Below are positions 25,344-34,368 of a DNA stretch of 64,000 nucleotides, piece after piece. The notes beneath the pieces are model-generated. The model had not been told where the DNA came from and made no database searches. It was given only the letters and a program-made list of their open reading frames with translations. The stretch spans positions 1 through 64,000 of the forward strand of contig NZ_JAGFNU010000010.1 in the NCBI RefSeq assembly GCF_018457175.1, written 5' to 3'. Within the stretch, counting starts at the first letter, position 1. Every line of letters starts with the position of its first letter. This DNA is from Pseudohalocynthiibacter aestuariivivens. GTDB taxonomy: Bacteria; Pseudomonadota; Alphaproteobacteria; Rhodobacterales; Rhodobacteraceae. The position numbers and the translations under genes were made by a program.

Positions 25344-27410
25344 TTACGCAGCATCCCTGGCGAGGTTTGCTATAGTATTTTTCATCGCGTTCAGTCGTCC
25401 TTCTGTTTCCGGACTGCCGAAAATTCCATCGAAATCTTCCTGGTTGCAACCACCGTGTTCTCCAAAGCCCAGCAAAGTCGATCTTTGTTCAGCTAGAAAC
25501 TGCTTAAGCGTTGATGTCGCGTCATTTTGCACTGATGCCACCTGAGTGACCTTCAGGTCACGCACGATGGGGTCTGTTTCAGCCATGATCATTTCGTTGA
25601 AGTTGGCAGCATACGCTTGATACCCACGCTTGCGCTGCCACCAGTTTTTCCACCAGTTGCCTTTGATATCGAGTGCGATTGTCTGACCGATTACAATAGG
25701 CGGCGGGACACGAGAAGGAACAGGAGCTTCGATTTCAAAGTTATCCTCTAAACCGAAGGCTTGTTTGTATATCTCGCTGATGTCACGGGCGGCAGAGTCA
25801 AACAGATCTTTCGTCATTTTCTGCGTGTTGGCTCCAAATATTTGGTAAGCCGAACGTAGCAAGAGCCGTAAACCGGTTGGCTCATAGGTCCAGATTACAT
25901 CTTCACCGTATTTCTCGAGATGCATAACCAGCGACGCAGTGGCGCGTTCCAGAAAGCTTTTATGAGATCTTTCCAGGCGTGAATGGTAGCTGGAAACGAG
26001 TGTTTCGAAATCAGTCTCAAGTTTTCTTAGGCTGCGGGTTTCAATTCTTTCCAGTTCCGAAAGCAAAGTCTGCTTGTCCATACAGAACGTTGGCGCGCCG
26101 TCCGGGCATGACGCCAAGCGGTGGCTCGCGGCCTCTATCCCTTTGGCGAGGTTGCTGGCACAGCGCGCAATTTTTTCAATTGCGTCTTGACCAATACCTT
26201 CTGAAATTCGTTCAGAAAGCGCTGCGTAAAGAGATGGGATGCCCGATAGTTTCCAAACCAGTTCTTGTGGAGTGTCAATTTTTTTGCTTGCGTGAAGAGT
26301 TTTTTCCGCCCAGTTCAACAACGATTGAGCACTGTCGGGTGACAGGCAGTTGAGTGTTGCTGAAAGCGCGTTACCAGCCCAGTAGGCACTGCCAAAGATG
26401 ATCTGAGCATCGGCTGGCCCGTTGTGGGTGCGCAATGTTTCACGAATACTTTGTTCAATCTCGTCGATTTGCGTGGCAGGGTCTGAGAGTTCGTCGATCC
26501 GATTGACGAAGATAATGACTTCTCGTGACTTGATGTTCGAAATGAGCCGGATCAAAGCCATGTCGACTGTGGAAAGCGCCTGATGGGCAGACAAAACAAC
26601 CACACATATGCGGCTGTCACGGATCGCGCGTATTGTGATTTGTTCTCGCATCATGAAAGTATCATTGACGCCGGGGGTGTCGCGTATGCAAAGTTTTAGC
26701 GGCACCTCTGCGCGTTGCATGAACAGATCGGCGGATTTCGTGATATCGGCAAAACGACCATCGGTGGAAGTCGAAGTATCGTCATCGCCAAAATCATCGC
26801 CCAGACAGACATATCTTTTGATCAGTTCCTCATCAAAACTGTCGTAGTCATGTTCTTGTCCGAGAAGAAGTTCAAATCGGCGGCCAAGCCGTGTGCGTGA
26901 TTTCTCGCGCATTTCTTCGACCTGCTGCTTGACCTTTTCAAGCTCTTCGTCGGCGCCTGCTCGGCTTGCCAACTCGCCCATTCGACCGCCTTTTTCGATG
27001 AGGCGTGACCATTCATCTTGATCAAAGAATTTGAACTTCGCTCTGTTGCTCGATTTTGAGGCAGTTGGGTCAATGTGCAAAGATGTCACGACCGAGGTCC
27101 AGGGATTGACATCCGCTGGTAAAAGATTTGGGTACCCGACCATCGCATTCACGAGCGATGTTTTGCCGGATTTAACCTGTCCGACCATGGTCACGCTCGG
27201 CTCTAGCGCGTGAAGTTGCTTTTGCAGGGCGATCGCGCTTTTACGGGTGTTCGCGTCATCCATTTCGCTGAGATCACGAAGGACGGAATCCAAGTCATTG
27301 GTTTTGGCAAGAAAACCCTCTAGCCCTTCGAACCCAATCTTTAGCAGATGGACGTTCGAGGCATCGGTCGCTGCACTATGCAACGCTGAGAGACCACTCT
27401 CATCTTTCAT
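25344..27410 (-). CDS. large dynamin-like GTPase
   Basis: 688 aa from ATG 27410 (a TTG at 27425 is possible). P-loop GQVKSGKTS (77-85), switch region NPWTSVVT (102-109), coiled coil about 155-175, G3 DTPG (244-247), G4 NRID (303-306), then a long helical stalk-like region. Near residue 585-595 the segment NWWKNWWQRKRG, with four Trp and basic residues, looks like a membrane-inserting loop or paddle. Bacterial dynamin-like proteins remodel or fuse membranes; that role is inferred here. It is encoded 138 bp downstream of the 425-aa GTPase gene and 25 bp before the second dynamin gene. Confidence 0.82.
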   Translation of the reverse strand: MKDESGLSALHSAATDASNVHLLKIGFEGLEGFLAKTNDLDSVLRDLSEMDDANTRKSAIALQKQLHALEPSVTMVGQVKSGKTSLVNAMVGYPNLLPADVNPWTSVVTSLHIDPTASKSSNRAKFKFFDQDEWSRLIEKGGRMGELASRAGADEELEKVKQQVEEMREKSRTRLGRRFELLLGQEHDYDSFDEELIKRYVCLGDDFGDDDTSTSTDGRFADITKSADLFMQRAEVPLKLCIRDTPGVNDTFMMREQITIRAIRDSRICVVVLSAHQALSTVDMALIRLISNIKSREVIIFVNRIDELSDPATQIDEIEQSIRETLRTHNGPADAQIIFGSAYWAGNALSATLNCLSPDSAQSLLNWAEKTLHASKKIDTPQELVWKLSGIPSLYAALSERISEGIGQDAIEKIARCASNLAKGIEAASHRLASCPDGAPTFCMDKQTLLSELERIETRSLRKLETDFETLVSSYHSRLERSHKSFLERATASLVMHLEKYGEDVIWTYEPTGLRLLLRSAYQIFGANTQKMTKDLFDSAARDISEIYKQAFGLEDNFEIEAPVPSRVPPPIVIGQTIALDIKGNWWKNWWQRKRGYQAYAANFNEMIMAETDPIVRDLKVTQVASVQNDATSTLKQFLAEQRSTLLGFGEHGGCNQEDFDGIFGSPETEGRLNAMKNTIANLARDAA

Positions 27411-27548
27411 TTTATACCTGCCCAACTCATAACTAAGCTTTCATTGTTCATGCCATGGCAACAGATTCATACTTAAGACCCAACTAGGCATAATATTCGC
27501 TACATCGTGGCGATTATGTGGCGTTTCTCCGGCGAAAATTGTCCGTGG

Positions 27549-28826
27549 CTACGCTGCCAATCTGAGTTCTATTTCGCGTCTGATCTGAAGCAAAATTGTT
27601 ACGGCATCTTCTGCGGGTTCGACACCTTTTTCCAGTGTAAGCAGCAGCATCATTTCCGATGCTTCCATGATGTCGTTCTGAAGCGCATAACAATCTTCGC
27701 GGCTGATTTCGTGTTCGCTGAACATTTCAGTAAGTTCGTCTGCGGTCGCAGCACATTTGATCAGCAAACCTTCAAATCCTTCTGAATCTCCGTTTTCAAG
27801 TTTTTCCGTCAGGTTCGCAGCTCTCTCTTGCAAAAAGGCAAGGGCCTGTTTCAGGAGCTTTCTATCCGCGTCTTCTTTATTAGACGCTGCTTCGATTACC
27901 GGAGCAACGCCTTTACCGGGCTGGGGGACCAGTCTGGGCCCTCCTCGGTTCCCGCCAATTTCTGAAATTGCAGAAAGAGGTTTTGGGCCTCTTGCGTCGG
28001 AAAATTCCTTCGTAAACTGGGCTCCGTAGCGCAGCAGGAACAGACGTGCATTGTCAACATCGGCGCGCCGGCCTTGTTCTACGTGTTTGATTATAGCGCC
28101 CAGAACAGCCCGTCCGCCGCTGGCCGTTAATCCGGCCTCGTCCCGGGTGCCTTCTGTGTCCATGGCCTTGACGGCCTGAAGAGTGGCCACTGGCAACAAG
28201 CTGTGGAATTCATCTGCTACGATATTCTGAAGCGCTGCGATGCGCTGCGATAAGACACCGCTTCTGTGCAGCTCATCTGCTTTGGTCAGCACCATAAACC
28301 CATGGTCTTTCAGAGCGTCTGATACGTTGTTCCAAAGGGAAAGCTCCAGATCGCTGAATTCCTGTGTGCACCAAATCAGAATATCTGAATGCTCAGTTGC
28401 CCATTTAACAGCAGCTGTTTGGCTTGGCAGAGAACCGTCCGAAACCACTTCCAGCAGGCTGATTTTTTCAAGGATCGGTATTGGCGCTTCGATGAAGATG
28501 CTTTGCGCGTCGGTGACATCTGTTGGCTCAAGCGCAATGCGGTCAAAGTGATGTACGACCTGATTGTTACGCGTTATTGCAGTGCGGGGAAGTGGGCCAG
28601 CCGTAAGTTCGAGTGTTGGCAGCTTCATGCCGTCGGGAATAATTCTCATTCCAGCCAGCATGTTCAGAAGCTGCGATTTGCCACTGTTCGGTAATCCAAG
28701 TATTGCAATCCTAATGGGCGACGTCAGCTTGCTCAGCAAATTTTCACCTGTCTTACGCGCGCTTGCCGGAACGGAATCCGATTCAAGCGTTGATTTAAGA
28801 CTGGTTAATATTTGTTCGTAGTTCAT
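27549..28826 (-). CDS. P-loop GTPase with degenerate switch II
   Basis: 425 aa. P-loop GLPNSGKS (44-51) and G4 TKAD (181-184) are clear, but the usual DxxG (G3) is replaced by a VVSDGSLP segment (127-134), so hydrolysis may be weak or regulated differently. Helical C-terminal half (about 320-425) with an acidic heptad-like stretch. RBS AAGGG is 8 nt upstream, and the start overlaps the phosphatase stop by 4 nt. It is translationally coupled to the kinase-FHA-phosphatase genes. Confidence 0.78.
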   Translation of the reverse strand: MNYEQILTSLKSTLESDSVPASARKTGENLLSKLTSPIRIAILGLPNSGKSQLLNMLAGMRIIPDGMKLPTLELTAGPLPRTAITRNNQVVHHFDRIALEPTDVTDAQSIFIEAPIPILEKISLLEVVSDGSLPSQTAAVKWATEHSDILIWCTQEFSDLELSLWNNVSDALKDHGFMVLTKADELHRSGVLSQRIAALQNIVADEFHSLLPVATLQAVKAMDTEGTRDEAGLTASGGRAVLGAIIKHVEQGRRADVDNARLFLLRYGAQFTKEFSDARGPKPLSAISEIGGNRGGPRLVPQPGKGVAPVIEAASNKEDADRKLLKQALAFLQERAANLTEKLENGDSEGFEGLLIKCAATADELTEMFSEHEISREDCYALQNDIMEASEMMLLLTLEKGVEPAEDAVTILLQIRREIELRLAA

Positions 28827-29776
28827 TGTGTTCCCTTTCGAGAGTAAGCAGCACCACGAAAAAAGAAGGTAAGTTTCAGCAAGGCACTTCTTGCCAGATC
28901 CACCAGGCTGTTTTCGTGTTGTTGGCGCTGCGCTACCACCGCGAGTTTATTTTTGTTTTTCGGAGTGCGTTCGAGCGCATTTTTGTTTTCTTCACGTACC
29001 TTGACGACAGAAAAGGCAAAATTATCCTGATCTGGGTCGCCTTGCTTTTCCAAGGATTCAAAAAGAATGCGTGTAATTTCGGCACTGCTTTTGGCCTGGT
29101 TGGCGTGTAAAATATTCGCGATCACGTCGTCGCTCAGAAATTGGAGTCCGTCGCTCGCGAGAACAAGGATATCCCCATCTGACAGAAGCAGGGCGTTTTC
29201 CGGGCAATCAATCCTGGCGATGCCACCACCACATACGACTGAAGTAAGACAGCTGCGTTCCGGATGGTACCTTCCTTCTTCTTCTGTCATCTGACCCGAT
29301 CTAACCATCAGGTCAATTTGAGGTGCAAGCGAGTGATCTTCGTTTATTTGCCTCAGCCTGTTGTTCCTAAATAGAAATAAAGGAGAGTCGCCAATTGAAA
29401 TCCAAAACAGTCGGCTTTTGAGAAACGTGAGGGCAAGAAGTGTTGTTCCCATCCCTTTGGTTTCTCTGTTGGCATGACAGTGGTTCTTGATGCATTCATT
29501 TGCCACCAACGCAGCCTCGCGCAGTACGCGTGGTGCGGTTTGTGCGAAAGTATCAATATTACCGCTTCGCAACTTTAGTTCACTGAAGACTTCGGTTACT
29601 GCAATTTTACTCGCTACATCACCTGCGGCATGGCCTCCCATCCCGTCAGCAAGGACGGCGACACCCAAATCCCCACCGATTGGAAAATCGGTGATCAGGG
29701 CGTCCTCCTGGTATGCACGCTTGCCTTGGCTGATAGCCGAAGCAGCGTCGAACTCGATGTTACATGATCGTAACAT
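28823..29776 (-). CDS. PP2C-family Ser/Thr protein phosphatase
   Basis: 317 aa from ATG 29776 (AGAGGA 8 nt upstream; overlaps the FHA gene end by 17 bp). Metal-coordinating motifs: RAYQEDAL (20-27), VLADGMGGHAAGD (41-53), GMGTTLLAL, ISIGDSPL, LASDGLQ, GDPDQDNFAF. The C-terminal tail after about residue 265 is basic, then amphipathic (RSALLKLTFFFRG), and may touch the membrane. It removes phosphates added by the kinase encoded two genes upstream (inference from the operon). Confidence 0.9.
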   Translation of the reverse strand: MLRSCNIEFDAASAISQGKRAYQEDALITDFPIGGDLGVAVLADGMGGHAAGDVASKIAVTEVFSELKLRSGNIDTFAQTAPRVLREAALVANECIKNHCHANRETKGMGTTLLALTFLKSRLFWISIGDSPLFLFRNNRLRQINEDHSLAPQIDLMVRSGQMTEEEGRYHPERSCLTSVVCGGGIARIDCPENALLLSDGDILVLASDGLQFLSDDVIANILHANQAKSSAEITRILFESLEKQGDPDQDNFAFSVVKVREENKNALERTPKNKNKLAVVAQRQQHENSLVDLARSALLKLTFFFRGAAYSRKGTQ

Positions 29777-30896
29777 GGTCGTCCTCTTGGTCAGCGCTCC
29801 ATTCGAAATCGGGGCCACAAAGGGCAACAAAACGAAGTGTCGTTTCGCCAATGCGAATAAGATCGCTGTTGGTCATCTCTTCGGTGCTCAAAACCGGCTG
29901 ATCGTTCAGACGAACGATATTGGCTTTGCCACCATGACCTAGAAAGAACTTTCTTTGCTCTGGGTCATACGCAACCAACGCATGGTTTACCCTTGAGATG
30001 CTGGTATCGCCAAAATCGAGTTTCACGGATTGGTCTTCGCCACGACCGATCGGGGATACACCACTAAAGAGTGTAAAGCTTGATCCAAGGCCGGGACCTT
30101 CGACCACAACGATCCATCCGACCGGAAATTTCACGTCGTCGCGGGCCGTTGCGTTGCCGGCTGCGGCAGCAAGAGGATCTATTTCAGCGTCGGAAGAATG
30201 CTGAAATCCGAGCAGGCGGGTTTTGACACGACCTGAGCGGCGACCGGCACGCCCAGCGGAAGGTGCGGGCACTTCAACGGCTTGCGGTGTTGTATCAACG
30301 TCCGGAGTTTGGCTGACCACCGGGCTTTGTTCTTTTGCAACAACCGAGTGTTCCTGCATTTCAGAGTACATGCCACGAACGGCTGCCATTGCAGCTGCGT
30401 CTGTTTCAGTTTCCTGCGGTTGCTCTGGTGGGAGTTCCCGAAACGCTGAACGCAACTGGGTGTTCAGCGTCTGATCTGCGGTTTCGGAACTGTATTCAGG
30501 TCTTGCCTGTTGGCTCAGTGATGCCAACCTGTCCTCAAGACTTGTGGTTTGCATCGTTGTGGAAGGGCTGGCAGGCTGTTCGGCAGAAAGGGATACTTGG
30601 GGAGGGACTGCTGTATGGCTCTCTCCGGTAACATCCCCGAACCGGGTATCTGGCGCCAGGTCATCAGAGTTTGGCGCAAACTCGTCAGGTGATGGTTCGC
30701 TCATGTTGAGTGTTGCGTTGTCCAGGATGTTTTGATCATTGTTCTCAAGAAAACCCGACCCTTCGAACTGGGTGTTGCCTTTTTGACGCGGCTCACCCGT
30801 CTCCGGAAAAAACTGGACCATTTCACCATCTGTGATGGCGCTTTCTGGTTTGTCCTCGCGGTTTTGTCCCGGGACTATTCTTTTGAACAAGTTCAT
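29760..30896 (-). CDS. FHA-domain phosphothreonine-binding protein
   Basis: 378 aa. Residues 1-250 are low-complexity, rich in Glu, Gln, Pro, Ser and Thr, with many candidate phospho-Thr sites. The C-terminal FHA domain (about 262-360) shows SPIGRGEDQS, SISRVNHA and RLNDQPV. It should read phosphorylation by the kinase, whose gene overlaps its start by 4 bp, and recruit partners. RBS GAAAGG lies 7 nt upstream. The layout recalls the PpkA-PppA-Fha module of type VI secretion, but no T6SS structural gene is present here. Confidence 0.88.
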   Translation of the reverse strand: MNLFKRIVPGQNREDKPESAITDGEMVQFFPETGEPRQKGNTQFEGSGFLENNDQNILDNATLNMSEPSPDEFAPNSDDLAPDTRFGDVTGESHTAVPPQVSLSAEQPASPSTTMQTTSLEDRLASLSQQARPEYSSETADQTLNTQLRSAFRELPPEQPQETETDAAAMAAVRGMYSEMQEHSVVAKEQSPVVSQTPDVDTTPQAVEVPAPSAGRAGRRSGRVKTRLLGFQHSSDAEIDPLAAAAGNATARDDVKFPVGWIVVVEGPGLGSSFTLFSGVSPIGRGEDQSVKLDFGDTSISRVNHALVAYDPEQRKFFLGHGGKANIVRLNDQPVLSTEEMTNSDLIRIGETTLRFVALCGPDFEWSADQEDDHVTIM

Positions 30897-32227
30897 AGCT
30901 CTACCTTTCCATAATGTTTTTCTGAACCTCTTTTCGAAGCCCAGATGCGGCCCTTCAGCCCTTTACTAAGGGCGCTGAGAAACCACGGGCGTTTTTTGCT
31001 TTCGTTGGGTTTTCTTGTCTCTGCGGAGTTCTCCGTTTGCGTTTTGGAAAACGGATTTGCAGCCCTAACTTTCTTAGGCTTTGCAGGTTTGTGGTCCTTC
31101 AGCCAATCCTCGTCATCCAACCAGTCGAAGAATGGCTTTTTCTCAACGACGGGTGGCGACTTTTTGAATTTTTCTGCGTGAAGGGCTTCCTGTTTCTTCG
31201 CTTGAACGACGGCCTGATTTGTCTCTGCAACCAACTGAGAGATTGATTTTTCAACCGTTGTGTCCTTTTGCGCGCGCTCCAGCGCGGCTTCACGGCGCTT
31301 CTTCATATCTATGTGATGCAGCCATTCCTGTGCAGATTGATGGCGGTCTTTCGGGAAAACGTTAAGCGCCTTGTCCAGTGCTCCAAGAAAATCCTCGTCA
31401 TACTCTTCGAGTTGCCCCAGAAGCGGCACATATGGGTCAAGTTCATCTGCAGCGATTGCAGCAAGCCGCGTCTGGCTGTTTGGTGGCGCTTCGCCTGTCA
31501 AAACATGATAGAATGTTGCTCCGAGCGCGTAGATGTCACCTGCAGGGCTTTGGTTCCCTCCGGCGATATAAAACTCTTGTGGCGAATACCCGTCTTTCAC
31601 CACATGCAATGCTGATAAAACTCTGCTTGCACGGGATGCTTTTTCGCGTGCGGCGCCAAAATCGATCAGGACCGGACTGCCAGATTTTTCGAGCAATATA
31701 TTATCCGGCGAGATATCTCTGTGCAGAATGCCGTGATCATGAATAAAGGCGATCGCATCGAGAAGCTTTAACAGCGTGTTGCGAAGCTGATCTGGACTTA
31801 GCTGGTGACGATCATCTTCGATAATGTCGAGCAAATCCTGACCTTCGATGAAATCGAGTGCCATATATGCTGTTTCGTTGTCTTCAAAGACCTGATGAAC
31901 CCCAACGATGTTGGGATGATCCAGCTTCGCCAAACGACGCGCTTCTTGCACGAACATGCGGACAATTGATTTGTACTCTTCCTGATTGGAATTAGACCTG
32001 GCCCGGACAATGTTGTCTTGTCTTGTGCAAAGCGACCCTGGAAAGCATTCTTTGATGACAACAGTACGATCCAGGCTATCCCGTGCCAGATATGTCAGTC
32101 CAAAGCCTCCGACGTTCAGAAAGCTTTCAATGACGTACTGACCGTGCAAAAGTCGAGTTCCGGGCCGAAGCTCATCAGAGACTTCGGCCGAAGTAAGATC
32201 ACCATTCATGTTGAGTGCCGAGTTCAT
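30893..32227 (-). CDS. Ser/Thr protein kinase (bacterial KExFP type)
   Basis: 444 aa, cytoplasmic. Kinase domain about 30-310: glycine loop LNVGGFGLTY (37-46), VIKECFPG with the ATP lysine K59, catalytic HRDISPDN (169-176), DFG (189-191). The C-terminal 130 residues are basic, with a heptad-like section and a terminal segment FLSALSKGLKGRIW that could bind membranes. It heads the leftward cluster; the RBS AGGGA is close to ATG 32227. Targets may be the FHA protein and the GTPases (inference). Confidence 0.92.
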   Translation of the reverse strand: MNSALNMNGDLTSAEVSDELRPGTRLLHGQYVIESFLNVGGFGLTYLARDSLDRTVVIKECFPGSLCTRQDNIVRARSNSNQEEYKSIVRMFVQEARRLAKLDHPNIVGVHQVFEDNETAYMALDFIEGQDLLDIIEDDRHQLSPDQLRNTLLKLLDAIAFIHDHGILHRDISPDNILLEKSGSPVLIDFGAAREKASRASRVLSALHVVKDGYSPQEFYIAGGNQSPAGDIYALGATFYHVLTGEAPPNSQTRLAAIAADELDPYVPLLGQLEEYDEDFLGALDKALNVFPKDRHQSAQEWLHHIDMKKRREAALERAQKDTTVEKSISQLVAETNQAVVQAKKQEALHAEKFKKSPPVVEKKPFFDWLDDEDWLKDHKPAKPKKVRAANPFSKTQTENSAETRKPNESKKRPWFLSALSKGLKGRIWASKRGSEKHYGKVEL

Positions 32228-32759
32228 ACGTCCCTACACATTTTTGCTCAAATGACGGCAAAAAGAGCCATCGGATTTCGTGCTTGGAACTATATTCGCG
32301 TAGGACTTTGGCCAAATAATGTTCAAGTTCATAAACAATGCGACTGGATTGTGACCAATTGTCATTGCTATGGAAACTAGAGAGTGCGCTGGATTTAAGC
32401 GCCGCTCGATGCGATTTCAGGAGGTCATCTAAATAATTAATAAGCTTTAAAAACAAAGGCTTACTTTTCGTACCTGAGATACGTTACAGCGATGGATTCT
32501 ATAGTCAAATTTGCAATTTTAGACACCGAACGGGTTGGTGAATTTTGCGAGTGCTCTATCGCTTTCAAAACTGTTCGGGGCACCCTGATCCTAATGCCCC
32601 TGCGGAATCACTGTTTCGCAACTGGCTCTCGAGTTTGCATTTGGCAGATTGATTTGACGCTACATTGAATGCGAACGGGAAAATCAAAAGGGGCATTGTC
32701 TTTCATCTCGACACAATCAAACGATTGATTTAATATAGCTCGAAAGCAGAGGATTGAAT
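32228..32759. other. divergent intergenic region kinase / TetR
   Basis: No gene supported in these 532 bp. It holds the promoters of the leftward kinase cluster and the rightward TetR operon. A TTTTTGC/GCAAAAA inverted pair (32241-32264) lies just upstream of the kinase start, a short GCGCT/AGCGC hairpin at 32386-32402, and a TetR-like dyad at 32715-32730. Short frames across it lack RBS and recognisable content. Confidence 0.6.
32715..32730. promoter_or_regulatory. candidate TetR operator before efflux operon
   Basis: AATCAA-ACGA-TTGATT, perfect 6-bp arms, 29 bp upstream of the TetR start and overlapping a TAATAT-like -10 element at 32731-32736. This position would let the TetR protein repress its own operon. 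Confidence 0.5.
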
Positions 32760-33413
32760 TTGACCCAGCCCACGTCCTCAAAACAAAAATCAGAACCAAC
32801 CCGTGAGGCGTTGATTTCATCTGCGCTGCATTTGTTCGGACGGCAAGGTTTTGACGGAACATCAACGCGAGAAATTTCAGCGCGAGCAGGCGCGAATATA
32901 GCCGCCATTGCATACCACTTTGGTGGGAAAGATGGTTTGCGTCTTGCTTGCGGCAAGGCGATTGCAGCGCAAATGACCAAAGTTCTTCAGAACGGCGTGA
33001 AGACGCCATTTGCCAGCAAGGATCAGGCGATCCGGCATCTGGAAAATACAATAGAAGCGATGGCACGCTTTCTCCTGCTTGGCGCGCGGGCCGAAGATAT
33101 TTTATCTTTCATGCTTCGTGAGATTAATGAGGATGGTCCGGTACTTGACGGCATATATCAAACCATGATCGAGCCCAAGCACCGCGAACTTTGTGCAGCT
33201 TGGGGGGGTGCGACAGGAACAGACCCTGAAAGCGAAGACACCCGGCTAGCTGTGTTTAGCATGATTGGTCAACTGCTCTATTTTCGCATTGGAAAGCCTG
33301 TGATTTTACGCCGAATGGAGTGGGAAACAATCCAGAGGCAAGACGCCGACCGCATTGTGCGCCTTCTGAAAAGAAATCTTCATGCCGCCTTAGCAGCGGC
33401 AAGCGAGGAATGA
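32760..33413 (+). CDS. TetR-family regulator (CecR/DUF1956-like)
   Basis: 217 aa from TTG 32760, which has AGAGGA 6 nt upstream; a TTG at 32754 is too close to that RBS. N-terminal HTH TSTREISARAGANIAAIAYHF and a long C-terminal domain like CecR (YbiH), which controls the ybhGFSR efflux operon in E. coli. The three transporter genes directly follow (1-bp gap), matching that arrangement. Confidence 0.88.
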   Translation: MTQPTSSKQKSEPTREALISSALHLFGRQGFDGTSTREISARAGANIAAIAYHFGGKDGLRLACGKAIAAQMTKVLQNGVKTPFASKDQAIRHLENTIEAMARFLLLGARAEDILSFMLREINEDGPVLDGIYQTMIEPKHRELCAAWGGATGTDPESEDTRLAVFSMIGQLLYFRIGKPVILRRMEWETIQRQDADRIVRLLKRNLHAALAAASEE

Positions 33414-33414
33414 G

Positions 33415-34368
33415 ATGACAGCCTTTTTGTGTTCAATCCCATTGATCAGCGCGCTTTTTACGGTTTGTTCCCCACCGTTACCTTTAGCGACTGGTTATGT
33501 GGAGGGGGAGTATGTTCTGATCGCCCCTGTCGCAACAACTCAGATCGAGACCATACATGTGCGACGAGGTGATACAGTCGCTGCCGGTCAAATCCTCGCA
33601 ACAACCGAGCAGCGGGACGCAGAGATAAACCTTGCTGAAACGGTCGCGGCGCTGGCTGGCGCGGAGAGCCAATTGGCCAACCTGCTTGAAGGGCGGCGCG
33701 AGGACGAGATTCATGTGATCGAAGCATCGCTTGCTTCTGCGCGTGCTCAGGCGTCAGAAGTGGAAAAAGAAGTTGCAAGATTTGAGAGTTTGCTTGCCCG
33801 TGAAATTGTCTCGCAAGCCCAATTCGACGCCGTAGCAACCGCACGTGATGTGGCGGTGGCACGCGTTTCCGAGATGGAGGCGAATCTTGCTGTCGCGCGT
33901 CTTCCGGCAAGGCCAAATGAAATTGCCGCTGCAGAGGCCAATGTTGCGCAGGTCAGGGCGCACCGTGATGCTGCTGCCTGGCAGTTGGAGAAACGCATAT
34001 TGAATGCCCCGGCCGCCGGAACAGTTTTTGAGATACTACGCACCGCCGGAGAAGTGGCCGGACCTCAAGCCCCTGTTATTTCTATGTTACCCGAAGGTGC
34101 CGTTGTTCTACGCCTTTATGTTCCAGAACCCGCAATTTCAGGAATTTCCCTTGGCGCGCGCCTTCGTGTGAATTGCGATGGCTGTAGTGATGAGGCCCGC
34201 GCGACGGTAACCTATATATCGGACAGTCCGGAGTTTACGCCGCCTGTCATCTATTCGGTCGAGAACCGACAAAAACTTGTTTACCTGATCGAAGCGCGCC
34301 CTGACACCACGGCTGATGCGTTAAAGCCAGGCCAGATTGTCGATGTTGACTATCTGGATCACGAGTAA
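33415..34368 (+). CDS. HlyD-family membrane fusion protein (YbhG-like)
   Basis: 317 aa with an N-terminal hydrophobic leader containing SVCSPP-type lipidation-like Cys (CSPPLPLATGYVEG). Biotinyl/lipoyl half motifs flank a long coiled coil (about 78-190) rich in Ala, Glu and Arg. The periplasmic adaptor links the ABC-2 inner membrane pump to an outer membrane channel. Start ATG 33415 directly follows the TetR stop; its end overlaps the ATPase ATG by one base. Confidence 0.88.
   Translation: MTAFLCSIPLISALFTVCSPPLPLATGYVEGEYVLIAPVATTQIETIHVRRGDTVAAGQILATTEQRDAEINLAETVAALAGAESQLANLLEGRREDEIHVIEASLASARAQASEVEKEVARFESLLAREIVSQAQFDAVATARDVAVARVSEMEANLAVARLPARPNEIAAAEANVAQVRAHRDAAAWQLEKRILNAPAAGTVFEILRTAGEVAGPQAPVISMLPEGAVVLRLYVPEPAISGISLGARLRVNCDGCSDEARATVTYISDSPEFTPPVIYSVENRQKLVYLIEARPDTTADALKPGQIVDVDYLDHE

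Noticed and set aside
22935-32227. Type VI secretion locus
   Set aside because: The kinase, phosphatase and FHA genes recall the T6SS control module, but no tss sheath, baseplate, membrane complex or ClpV gene is present.
23783-32227. TerY-P or TerD-type stress/defence cluster
   Set aside because: No vWA-domain TerY or TerD-like protein is encoded; only the kinase and phosphatase parts are shared.
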